A stretch of 64,000 nucleotides of DNA from Prochlorococcus sp. MIT 1314 (lineage in GTDB: Bacteria; Cyanobacteriota; Cyanobacteriia; PCC-6307; Cyanobiaceae), in assembly GCF_034093315.1 (NCBI RefSeq), contig NZ_CP139300.1, positions 1,488,001-1,552,000 on the forward strand, read 5' to 3'. This document shows positions 34,122-41,949 of this stretch, one piece after another. Under the pieces are notes generated by a model. That model was not told the DNA's origin, ran no database searches, and saw only the letters and a program-made list of their open reading frames with translations. The position numbers and the translations under genes are program-made. How positions within the stretch are numbered: the first letter of the stretch is position 1; each line of letters begins with the position of its first letter.

Positions 34122-35476
34122 TTTTTAATCAAATAATTGACGGTATCCTGCAAAATAGATGTATTTTTATTTGATTGTCTTTTAGTAATATATTCAATCA
34201 AACTATTTATAACTTTATCTATTTCTAAAGGACTTGTTTTCATCCCTTTAAATTCCTTAAGATCCTTTAGTTTTAATGCTGTTTTAAGTGAGATTTTTTC
34301 TGCTAAGGTTTTTTCTTTTAATAATTTACTAACCCACCCTTGCTTATGGTTGCATTTCTTTGCTATGTCTCTTTGGCTATATCCTTTTGAATATAGTTGC
34401 CATGCCAATTTTCTATCTTTATCTCTAAGCCATATTATTTTTTCTTTTTTAAAAATAATTTCTAAGGTATCTTTTGCTAATTCTTTTGATAGTTTCTTAA
34501 TTAGATATATTTGTCTTTCTTCTTTAATTTGATCCTCATTGCTAGATGCTTCGTATTTTTTTTCTAAAAGAAATTGTTTAATTGATGGCATAGATTCAGG
34601 AGACTTTAATCCTTTCTCATATTTTCTGATTGCAGCAGCAATACATTCCAAATTATCTAATGTACTTTGTTTGGGATTTAAGGTATTAATAAATGCCTGA
34701 TTAGGTACCCAACCACTAATCCTTCCATACTTTTTTTTGTATGCTGCTTTGGCCTTCTTATAATTGATAAGATAACTTTTGTGAAGACTAATAATCTCAT
34801 CATTATTTATTTTTAAGGTATTAAATTCCTTGCAGGCTTCTAAAATCCTTTTTGTACTCGTATCAGCAATTAAAGACCAGTCACTTTGTAATCTTAAATT
34901 ACATTTAACCAGATATTTTTTTAGGCTAGTCTCTGATTTGATTTGATGAGTAGTCCAGGTGTCTAGGCTAGATAATTTTTTATTGAAGGTTTTTATTATT
35001 TTTGCAGAGAATGGATATAAATTATTAGAGGTTATGATTGATAAACTTCGCCAATTAAAAGGTTTTTTAAATTTTTTGTCGTTTACTGATGAAGTTTTTA
35101 TAAATTTTTCTCCTCTATCATTCAATACATATGAAAGCATTGTTAGATAATCTATTTCATGTAATTCCTTATGCTTTTTATAGAGATAATCTATATTTTT
35201 CTTTATAGGATCACTTAACCTGCATCTTATACATAAGATTGGATAAATGCTTTCTGAAAACTTTTTACTCAGTTCTAATAACATATTATCCGATGCTTTA
35301 GATTTGATTTCAGAAACTATATTGTTTTTATCAAGATATTTACTGCAGACATTAAAGTTCTTTTCTTTTATATCTTTTCCGAAAGAATTTAAATAAATTA
35401 AGGTTTCGTAAGGTGTGTTCAATATTGACGAGAAATTTAAATTCTGACTAAGTATACAATTAATTTTCATTTTCAA
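34118..35476 (-). CDS. Sigma-70-like regulator of the long cyanobacterial ECF-like type
   Basis: A 452-aa protein. The middle (SSLDTWTTHQIKSETSLKKY, then LQSDWSLIADTSTKRI, residues 169-211) resembles the core of long cyanobacterial sigma-like proteins that sit next to DUF1822 genes. A helix-turn-helix at residues 357-386 (YSKGYSQRDIAKKCNHKQGW, then VSKLL) fits sigma region 4. It should bind promoter -35 boxes if it is a sigma factor. It is coupled to the membrane protein gene downstream and lacks the island motif itself, so it is not obviously autoregulated. It could instead be a plain DNA-binding regulator. Confidence 0.62.
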   Translation of the reverse strand: MKMKINCILSQNLNFSSILNTPYETLIYLNSFGKDIKEKNFNVCSKYLDKNNIVSEIKSKASDNMLLELSKKFSESIYPILCIRCRLSDPIKKNIDYLYKKHKELHEIDYLTMLSYVLNDRGEKFIKTSSVNDKKFKKPFNWRSLSIITSNNLYPFSAKIIKTFNKKLSSLDTWTTHQIKSETSLKKYLVKCNLRLQSDWSLIADTSTKRILEACKEFNTLKINNDEIISLHKSYLINYKKAKAAYKKKYGRISGWVPNQAFINTLNPKQSTLDNLECIAAAIRKYEKGLKSPESMPSIKQFLLEKKYEASSNEDQIKEERQIYLIKKLSKELAKDTLEIIFKKEKIIWLRDKDRKLAWQLYSKGYSQRDIAKKCNHKQGWVSKLLKEKTLAEKISLKTALKLKDLKEFKGMKTSPLEIDKVINSLIEYITKRQSNKNTSILQDTVNYLIKK

Positions 35477-35497
35477 GTAGATGACTTAAATAAAATT

Positions 35498-35523
35498 GGA
35501 ATCAAAAGATATTTTCAGAACTA
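35498..35523 (+). promoter_or_regulatory. Island promoter motif, copy 8
   Basis: GGAATCA, 13 nt, GAACTA, ending 28 nt before the TTG start at 35552. Perfect match. It lies between the sigma-like gene and the two-gene TPR unit and points only at the latter. Confidence 0.75.
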
Positions 35524-35551
35524 AATAGGATTAGTTAATTATTAAACTATC

Positions 35552-36367
35552 TTGGTACAAACAACATTAAAATATGCATATAGTGAAAATCAAGATTTAT
35601 TTGGATCTTTTCTGAATGAGTCTTCAGTTAAGCTTGGTCATCAGGACTATTTTGGGGCTATTGAAGCTGTTACTAAAGCTATAAATTTAAATAATAAATA
35701 TCCAATTCCATTTATCAGGAGAGCAGGGATAAGATACAAGATTAAAGATTATAAAAATGCAAATTATGATTTAAGAGAAGCTTTTAAATTGAAAAAAAAT
35801 TGTCCAGAAAATTATTTATTTAGAGCTTACTTCTTAGCTTATTCGATAAATAAAAACCTTGAAAATAGTAAAGATGCCTTTATTAATTTAGAAAAAGCTA
35901 TAAATCTGAGGAATTCATCAAAAGCAGAAATATGGCCAATTGAGATTTATTTTTTATATGAAAAAAAGGGCGACTTTTTAAAAGAGTCAGGTAAATATGA
36001 TCATGCAATTTTTGAATATTCAAAAGCGATTGGATCATATATTAGTGATCCAATTTCTAATGCGAGACTGCATTCTAAAAGAGGCTGGTTAAACTATCAT
36101 GAAAGAAATTATGCATATGCAATAAATGATTTTTCTATAGCAATAAAGAAAGCTAAACAAATAGATAAATATCATTACTTCATGGCAAGAGGATTTTCTC
36201 TGATAAAGATTAATAATCTCGAAGCTGCTTTTGACGATTTTAAAAATGCTTTGGAATGTAATCAACTTGCAATTGAATTTTATAAAGATTTTTTTTTGAA
36301 TTTTGTTGAACGAGAAATTTGTAATTTGCTACAGGTTTATTTTGAAATAAGGCTAAAAAATGATTAA
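35552..36367 (+). CDS. TPR-repeat protein, 271 aa
   Basis: About six TPR units (DYFGAIEAVTKAINLNNKYP, DYKNANYDLREAFKLKKN, KYDHAIFEYSKAIGSY, NYAYAINDFSIAIKKA, NLEAAFDDFKNALECN). The start is TTG, supported by the promoter motif spacing. It overlaps the next TPR gene by 8 bases, so both come from one mRNA with coupled translation. No signal peptide. Confidence 0.82.
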   Translation: MVQTTLKYAYSENQDLFGSFLNESSVKLGHQDYFGAIEAVTKAINLNNKYPIPFIRRAGIRYKIKDYKNANYDLREAFKLKKNCPENYLFRAYFLAYSINKNLENSKDAFINLEKAINLRNSSKAEIWPIEIYFLYEKKGDFLKESGKYDHAIFEYSKAIGSYISDPISNARLHSKRGWLNYHERNYAYAINDFSIAIKKAKQIDKYHYFMARGFSLIKINNLEAAFDDFKNALECNQLAIEFYKDFFLNFVEREICNLLQVYFEIRLKND

Positions 36368-37034
36368 AAAGAAATTTTATAAATTATCACCCTCTATCAA
36401 AGCTGAAAAGATAGCAACAAGAGCAAAGAATTGTGATGATGAAGTAAATTATAAATATGCAATTATGGAGATATCTAAAGCTCTAGAAGTAAACGATGAA
36501 TGTGAAACTACATATTTTATAAGAGGAGATTTATACTCCCAAATGGATGGATATCATGATCAAGCTATTAGCGACTTTACTAAGGCAATTGAATTAGATC
36601 CAAATGATTTCGCAAAATATAATGCTAGGGGAAGGGCATATCTAAAAGCAGAAAAATATGAAAATGCCATTAATGATTTTACAAAAGTAATTGAGATGAG
36701 TATGTCAACTTTACTGATGGACTCTTCTTCAGTTTTTGAAGAGAGAGGTTTTGCATTTTTAAAATGCGGATTTTTTGGTAAAGCAATTAGTGATTTTTCA
36801 GAATCATTGAAAGATTCCGAAGATGAGATTAAGTTTTTGTGCAGAGCTATGGCATTAGCTAAAAATGATAATTATGATGGAGCATTAAATGACTTGATAG
36901 CAGCATCAAATATTAACGGTAATTGCCTAAAGGAGAATAAAAACTTTTTATCCGATTTTCCAAAAGATTTTAAAGCAATTTTATTTATACATTTCCCTAA
37001 AAAATATCTTGATGATTTGAATTTATCTATTTAA
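36360..37034 (+). CDS. TPR-repeat protein, 224 aa
   Basis: Four to five TPR units (HDQAISDFTKAIELDPNDF, KYENAINDFTKVIEMS, FFGKAISDFSESLKDS). The C-terminal segment (LKENKNFLSDFPKDFKAILF) resembles the ending of the TPR protein at 23610, so the two appear to be paralogues. It is second in a unit with the TPR gene at 35552. Confidence 0.82.
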   Translation: MIKKKFYKLSPSIKAEKIATRAKNCDDEVNYKYAIMEISKALEVNDECETTYFIRGDLYSQMDGYHDQAISDFTKAIELDPNDFAKYNARGRAYLKAEKYENAINDFTKVIEMSMSTLLMDSSSVFEERGFAFLKCGFFGKAISDFSESLKDSEDEIKFLCRAMALAKNDNYDGALNDLIAASNINGNCLKENKNFLSDFPKDFKAILFIHFPKKYLDDLNLSI

Positions 37035-37043
37035 ATTAAAGAT

Positions 37044-37526
37044 TTATTTTGAAATCTCAGAAGAAGATTTCTCTCTAAAACTTTTAAAGGCAGGATTGTT
37101 TTGTGCAATATCTATTTTATGTTGGGCTACAGGCAACTCATTGAAAAGAATATGATAAGAGGCTATCAGTCCTATCGATATAGTACTTATAACTCCAGGT
37201 GCGGAAGTCAGGTTGATAAAAAATAAAATAATTCCAACTGCAAAGAAAATATTAAAAATATAAAAATTTCTCATAAAGTTGATTTTCATTAAGAGAGGAG
37301 TTGAATGTCTAAGCCAAGACATACTGAATATGCATATTGGATAATTGAATAAATAAATCAAGTAAATAAATTCCTTGAATCTAAAGGCTAGTATTATAGG
37401 AACTATTATTGCTGCAGCAGTGGTTACTGTTGAAAGTAAGTTCCCAATAAATAATTTAAAGGAATAATTAGTCACTGCATCCATATATTTTTTGGCCGCC
37501 CTGTCTTCCTCTTTAGTGAAATTCAT
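37044..37526 (-). CDS. Hypothetical membrane protein, 160 aa
   Basis: Four hydrophobic segments (about residues 22-48, 52-66, 85-104 and 108-125) between a charged N-terminus (KEEDRAAKKYMDAVTNYSFK) and a polar C-terminal tail with HKIDIAQNNPAFKSFREK. Family not recognised. It is convergent with the TPR unit and has no island motif upstream, unlike its divergent neighbour. Confidence 0.6.
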   Translation of the reverse strand: MNFTKEEDRAAKKYMDAVTNYSFKLFIGNLLSTVTTAAAIIVPIILAFRFKEFIYLIYLFNYPICIFSMSWLRHSTPLLMKINFMRNFYIFNIFFAVGIILFFINLTSAPGVISTISIGLIASYHILFNELPVAQHKIDIAQNNPAFKSFREKSSSEISK

Positions 37527-37531
37527 AATAA

Positions 37532-37558
37532 AGAATCATCAATACCTATTCAGAACTA
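37532..37558 (+). promoter_or_regulatory. Island promoter motif, copy 9 (one mismatch)
   Basis: AGAATCA (one mismatch to GGAATCA), 14 nt, GAACTA, ending 27 nt before the ATG at 37586. Confidence 0.6.
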
Positions 37559-37585
37559 AAGATATCTACAAATAATATTATTTAA

Positions 37586-38446
37586 ATGACATTTCAGGAT
37601 TTTCTGAGAAACTCTTCAGTTTATTTTTCAATTATTTCTTTAATAATTTCAATAACTTTGCTTGGATTTTACATAAGAAATAGGTCTCAGTTATTCATGC
37701 CTGATGAATATAAAACTATTAAGCGTATCGTAAGCAAAGTTGCAGATAGTAATAATCTTGGAAACCATCCAATTACTTTTACAATTATTTCTGGCAGCAG
37801 GGTCTACTGGATAGCAAAATCTTTAGGTGTATGTTCTGAGGATTTTTGTTACTTTATGAGGAATATAAATCCATTTATTCAGTATAAAGGAAAGTCGGCT
37901 GAGGAATTGAATGAAGCTATTCGTCAGACATACATTGTAAATGGAATAGAAGCCTACGCTTGGCCTAATGGGACAGTGGCAATTAGTCGTTCATCTTTCA
38001 GAAGTGCTTCTGACAGGGAATCTTATCTTGCTTTTGTAATTGGCCATGAAATTAGTCATATATTAAATAATGATAGTTTTCAGAATTCTCTTCGTACCAG
38101 TAAAGAGGGATTAGGTTTAAAACCAAAAAAAAAGACACTCATTGGCTATGGCATTTCCAGAGAAGCTGAAAGTAAAGCAGATATTAAATCCGCAGAGATG
38201 CTAATAAATGCAGGCTATTTAAAAGAAACTCCAGTGGAGGCTCATGATTTTTTTGCAAGGCTTAATGGGTATGGCTATGCAACTGAGAAGGATAGCAGTC
38301 ACCCAGGGTATGAGGAGAGGAGAAAAAATCTTAAAAAGTTCATAGCCAAATATAAAGAAAAAGATTCAGATAATTCAAATAGAACAAATGGTAAGTGGAT
38401 TTATAACAGGAAAGAAAATACTCTGACTTTCAAAGTTCAGTATTAG
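37586..38446 (+). CDS. M48-family membrane metalloprotease
   Basis: A 286-aa protein. One N-terminal transmembrane helix (about residues 15-30) is followed by a peptidase M48 domain. The zinc motif HEISH is at residues 154-158 (VIGHEISHILNND); the third ligand is expected in SREAESKADIKSAEM near 190-200. The end region (DSSHPGYEERRKNLKKF) is typical of M48 enzymes. Family members degrade or trim envelope proteins. It is the last unit with the island motif, placing a protease in the presumed regulon. Confidence 0.87.
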   Translation: MTFQDFLRNSSVYFSIISLIISITLLGFYIRNRSQLFMPDEYKTIKRIVSKVADSNNLGNHPITFTIISGSRVYWIAKSLGVCSEDFCYFMRNINPFIQYKGKSAEELNEAIRQTYIVNGIEAYAWPNGTVAISRSSFRSASDRESYLAFVIGHEISHILNNDSFQNSLRTSKEGLGLKPKKKTLIGYGISREAESKADIKSAEMLINAGYLKETPVEAHDFFARLNGYGYATEKDSSHPGYEERRKNLKKFIAKYKEKDSDNSNRTNGKWIYNRKENTLTFKVQY

Positions 38447-38520
38447 TAATTTTTTGCTGAAGTTAATTTATTTATGAAGAAAAATTTGTGATCGTTTTAT
38501 ACGTCCAATCCCTTTAAATA

Positions 38521-38540
38521 CCCCCCCCCAAGGGGGGGAG
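38521..38540. repeat. Poly-C/poly-G hairpin between convergent genes
   Basis: Nine C, two A and seven G form a very stable 7-bp hairpin in otherwise AT-rich DNA, midway between the stop codons of the M48 protease and the integrase. There is no T-run, so it is not a standard terminator, but it may block transcription or be a slippage-prone recombination scar. Confidence 0.7.
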
Positions 38541-38548
38541 TTATTAAT

Positions 38549-39484
38549 TTAAAAACTTAATTGATAGTGACTGTATCTCATCAACATTTTTATATCTCTG
38601 TGACCACTGCATGCACTTATCTCCAGAGCATTCATTCCTGAACTCCACATTCTGCTTATAGCTATATGTCTTAAATCATGAAATCTTAGATTTTCTAAAC
38701 CTGCTTTCTTCCTTGCTCTATCAAATCCATTTCTTGCAGATCCCTTTGTCAGGTTTATTACACTTCCCTCTTTGCTTTTAAAGCTTTTGAGAAGTTCTTT
38801 TGCTTTATGGGGTAAAGGAACCATTCTCATGGAACTGGAACTTTCTCTTGCCGCACATTCCTTTCTTTGGATATGAAGTCTGTTGTTCTTTAAATCGATA
38901 TTTCTCCAGTTCAGGCTTAAAAGTTCTGAGCGGCGAAAGCCAGTGATCAGTGCAAGCTTTGTGAGTCTCAGATGATTTGGGTTGGTCATTTGAGACAGTT
39001 CATGTAAAAGTCTTTTCTCGTCTTGATCAGTGAAAAATGGTGCTCTAGCATCTCCAGTCCCTCTCACTCTCAGTTGCCTTGCGGGGTTATCTTTTATCCC
39101 AGCTCCTCTTTCATCTCTTGCCCAGTCAATCAATACTCTCAATATCCTCAGTTCCCGCATCACTATATTTGGTTTCACCTTAAGTAATCTTTCATCTCGC
39201 CAGACGGCAAAATGCCTTATCTGCAGGTCTTTCAGAGGAATATCTCCAAGCCAGCTTTCTGCTGTCACTCTAAGGGGATATTTTTCATTATCCGCACTTC
39301 GGTGCATAAGCAGAGGACCATTTATATAGTCATTGATTGCCTCTCCCAGGGTGACGGGGATGTCATTTAAAACCCTTTTTGTTCTCTCTTCGACTGCATC
39401 TGCCCAGGATTCCGCCAAGTCTTTGGAAAGAAATGTTTTTGACCTCGGGCCTACATAATTCTTCTTTAATGCAAAATAAGACAC
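38549..39484 (-). CDS. Tyrosine recombinase / integrase
   Basis: A 311-aa site-specific recombinase. An N-terminal SAM-like core-binding domain is followed by the catalytic domain. The active-site residues are visible: Arg184 in TGFRRSELLSLNW, His269 and Arg272 in HDLRH, His295 in SGHRD and Tyr304 in MRYSHY. It is complete and probably active. Enzymes of this type integrate picocyanobacterial elements at tRNA genes. A tRNA-like remnant lies 2.3 kb away and repeats of TGGTCA flank its start. Codon use is less AT-biased than the island to its left. Confidence 0.93.
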   Translation of the reverse strand: MSYFALKKNYVGPRSKTFLSKDLAESWADAVEERTKRVLNDIPVTLGEAINDYINGPLLMHRSADNEKYPLRVTAESWLGDIPLKDLQIRHFAVWRDERLLKVKPNIVMRELRILRVLIDWARDERGAGIKDNPARQLRVRGTGDARAPFFTDQDEKRLLHELSQMTNPNHLRLTKLALITGFRRSELLSLNWRNIDLKNNRLHIQRKECAARESSSSMRMVPLPHKAKELLKSFKSKEGSVINLTKGSARNGFDRARKKAGLENLRFHDLRHIAISRMWSSGMNALEISACSGHRDIKMLMRYSHYQLSF

Positions 39485-39490
39485 TCGAAA

Positions 39491-39510
39491 TGTGGTCAGA
39501 TAGTGGTCAA
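39491..39510 (+). repeat. Tandem TGGTCA repeat upstream of the integrase
   Basis: TGTGGTCA and AGTGGTCA lie 11 bases apart, just before the integrase start codon. The second copy extends to TAGTGGTCAA, which recurs exactly at 41685-41694. Such short repeats can be recombinase arm sites or operator sites. Confidence 0.5.
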
Positions 39511-39572
39511 TTTATATATCCTTTATGAAATTATTGATAGTCTTAAATAAAAGAGGATTGATTAGTTTTTGA

Positions 39573-41639
39573 ATGTCTTCTGGAATATCGCCTAAAAAAG
39601 AATATTCTGGAAAGGCTGTTGATCAGAGTATTGATAATTTAAAACCGCTTGAGGATTATTTTGAAAAGAAGCCAAATCTGAATAATGAACAAAAACATGC
39701 TGCTTCATCTCCAGAAAAAAATATACTTGTACTTGCTGGAGCTGGTTGCGGAAAGACGAAAACAATTATTGCTCGTGCAGAGTATCTAATAGAAAATCTC
39801 TCTCCCGCTAATAAGGTTCATATCTTAACTTTTACAAGGAAAGCCTCCGCTGAAATTGTGCAGAGAGTCAAAAGTAGTCTTGGAGAAAAAGCAGAGGGTT
39901 TAAAAGCAACAACATTTCATACTTGGTGTATGTCACTAATTAGAAAAAGTCCAGATCTTTTTGGATGTAGGGATTTCTCAGTTATAGATAGAGATGATCA
40001 ACTGAGTATATTTAAATTTATTAGAGCAGCTTCAAAATTAGCAAAGGAGCCAAAACTTCCAAGAGCGGGAGACTTATTAGACGCATATTCCTTTACAAGA
40101 AATATTGGAGGCACTTTAAAATCAACATTCGAAGAAAATTTTCCTTCATCAATGGGTCTCTTTGAACAAGTAAAAGAAATTGTAATTGCTTATGAAAAGA
40201 GAAAAGAGAACTCAAAATATTTAGATTATGACGATATTTTGGAAGTTGTGGCTAATCAAATTATTAACCACTCTGATATTAGAGATTGGGTTGCTTCTCA
40301 ACAAAGTGATTTATTAATTGATGAGTTTCAAGATACAAATCCACTTCAATGGAAATTAATTAATCCTTTAATCAATAAGATTAATCTATTTTGTGTAGGG
40401 GATGATGCTCAATCTATTTATGGCTTCAGAGGGGCAGATTTTGAAAATATCCATAAGTTTAAAGAAAATGTCGAAAATTCTACTATTTTAAAATTAAACA
40501 AAAACTACAGATCAACTCAGGAGATACTAGATTTATCAAATTGGCTTTTGGATCAAAGTCATCTTTCATATAAGAAAAAATTAATTGCAGATAGAGGTTC
40601 AGGGATAAAACCTCAAGTTCATACTTTTTTAAATGAATGGGATCAAGCTGGTTGGATAGCGGATGATCTTAAAAGGGTTTATGCAGAGGGAAATAAATGG
40701 AGAGAGAATATGATTTTAACTAGGACTGGATACTCGGCACGAAGTATTGAAAGAGCATTGATTGAAGCTAAAATTCCCTATGTTTTTATTGGAGGTAGAA
40801 AATTACTAGAATCAGCACACGTCAGAGATGTTTTATCTTGTTTAAAAGTTGTTGCTAATCCTAAAGATGATTTAGGTTGGATAAGATTTCTCAAGTTATG
40901 GCCAGGCATTGGTGATGTAAAGGCTTCTAACTTATTAAAAGAACTAGAGACATGTAAAGATATCAAAGAATGTACTGAAAAAATAAAAAATGATAGAACG
41001 ATCCCAAAACAAATTCCTTATCTTCTTGAAGATGTAAGTAAATGTGAGACTCCAAGAACCGCATTTAGAGAATCTGTTATTGGATTAAGAGAGGTATTAG
41101 AACAAAATTACAAAGGCAACAATTGGGAAAAAAGAGTTAAGGATTTTTCAGTAGTCGAGCAACTTACCGAAAAGTCAAATTCAATTCTTGAATTTATTGA
41201 AGCATATATTCTTGAACCAATTTATGAGTCTGAACTTCTTCCTTTAGAGCCAGTTAAAGATGCTGTAACTGTCATAACAATACACTCTGCAAAAGGTGCC
41301 GAATCAAAAAGATGTTATGTAATTAACGTTTCCCCTGGAATGTACCCTTTAACAAGAACACTTAATGATGATTCAGAAGTTGAGGAGGAAAGAAGAGTTT
41401 TATATGTTGCTTTAACAAGAGCAAAAGATGAATTGATAATTACAAGATCATTTAATGAGTCAGCGGCATCTGCGCAAAAAGGCAAAGATGATAAAAATGA
41501 TCTATATTTTCTTGCAAACCTTGAGGATGACTTAATAGAAAATGAAGATCATAGATATTTAGACTCTGAAAATCAATTTAGTGAATCTAAACTGACTAAA
41601 TCAAGAAATAAACCTTCGACTAGTGTGGATCTTGAATAA
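39573..41639 (+). CDS. UvrD/PcrA-type SF1A DNA helicase
   Basis: A 688-aa 3'-5' helicase with all main motifs: Q/Walker A AGAGCGKTKT (55-64), Ia THILTFTRKA-type segment, II DEFQDTNPLQ, III GDDAQSIYGFRGAD, IV NKNYRS, V TIHSAKGAE and VI RRVLYVALTRAKDEL. The core is slightly shorter than housekeeping UvrD. It is divergent from the integrase, and accessory UvrD-like helicases are frequent in defence islands and mobile elements. It is probably not the housekeeping copy. Confidence 0.92.
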   Translation: MSSGISPKKEYSGKAVDQSIDNLKPLEDYFEKKPNLNNEQKHAASSPEKNILVLAGAGCGKTKTIIARAEYLIENLSPANKVHILTFTRKASAEIVQRVKSSLGEKAEGLKATTFHTWCMSLIRKSPDLFGCRDFSVIDRDDQLSIFKFIRAASKLAKEPKLPRAGDLLDAYSFTRNIGGTLKSTFEENFPSSMGLFEQVKEIVIAYEKRKENSKYLDYDDILEVVANQIINHSDIRDWVASQQSDLLIDEFQDTNPLQWKLINPLINKINLFCVGDDAQSIYGFRGADFENIHKFKENVENSTILKLNKNYRSTQEILDLSNWLLDQSHLSYKKKLIADRGSGIKPQVHTFLNEWDQAGWIADDLKRVYAEGNKWRENMILTRTGYSARSIERALIEAKIPYVFIGGRKLLESAHVRDVLSCLKVVANPKDDLGWIRFLKLWPGIGDVKASNLLKELETCKDIKECTEKIKNDRTIPKQIPYLLEDVSKCETPRTAFRESVIGLREVLEQNYKGNNWEKRVKDFSVVEQLTEKSNSILEFIEAYILEPIYESELLPLEPVKDAVTVITIHSAKGAESKRCYVINVSPGMYPLTRTLNDDSEVEEERRVLYVALTRAKDELIITRSFNESAASAQKGKDDKNDLYFLANLEDDLIENEDHRYLDSENQFSESKLTKSRNKPSTSVDLE

Positions 41640-41684
41640 ATAAACTTTAATTCTCTTTATTCATGATTAATTGAAACTCCCAAA

Positions 41685-41712
41685 TAGTGGTCAAATGTTG
41701 CTTAAATTGACC
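41685..41712 (+). repeat. Repeat of TAGTGGTCAA with an inverted GGTCAA/TTGACC pair
   Basis: TAGTGGTCAA repeats the sequence at 39501-39510. GGTCAA at 41689-41694 is matched by TTGACC at 41707-41712 across 12 nt, forming an imperfect core-type inverted repeat. This would suit a recombinase crossover site between the integrase gene and the tRNA-like remnant. Confidence 0.4.
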
Positions 41713-41760
41713 GGACAAATCACGGAGAATTAATCAAAAAATTAGCTATGGCTTGTAAAC

Positions 41761-41829
41761 CTAGTGCTGCACTAGAGCTAATAAGTGCTTTAGGAGCATT
41801 AGGTCGCAGGTTCTAAACCTGCAGCTCAT
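41761..41829 (+). other. Degraded tRNA-like element, possible attachment site
   Basis: GGTCGCAGGTTC at 41802-41813 is identical to a standard variable-loop/T-arm start. The T-stem GCAGG/CCTGC closes a 7-nt loop TTCTAAA. An upstream AGTGC/GCATT stem closes TTTAGGA, which reads like an anticodon loop with UAG. GAGCT (41775) pairs with AGCTC (41823). No proper D-arm or acceptor stem exists, so it is a remnant or mimic, as expected at an integration site. Confidence 0.35.
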
Positions 41830-41949
41830 TTTGATAAGCTGGATTATTTTTATGATTATCTTTTTGGACGTTGATAAGTGTATAAATTCCAGGCAAAAAA
41901 TAATATCTTGGCTTAATCTTGAAGTACTTTATTGAATTAAGTTTTTGTT

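Noticed and set aside
34118..35476. Group 1/2 housekeeping-type sigma factor
   Set aside because: The conserved region 2.4 and region 1.2 patterns of RpoD-type factors are absent. Only a long ECF-like cyanobacterial type remains plausible.
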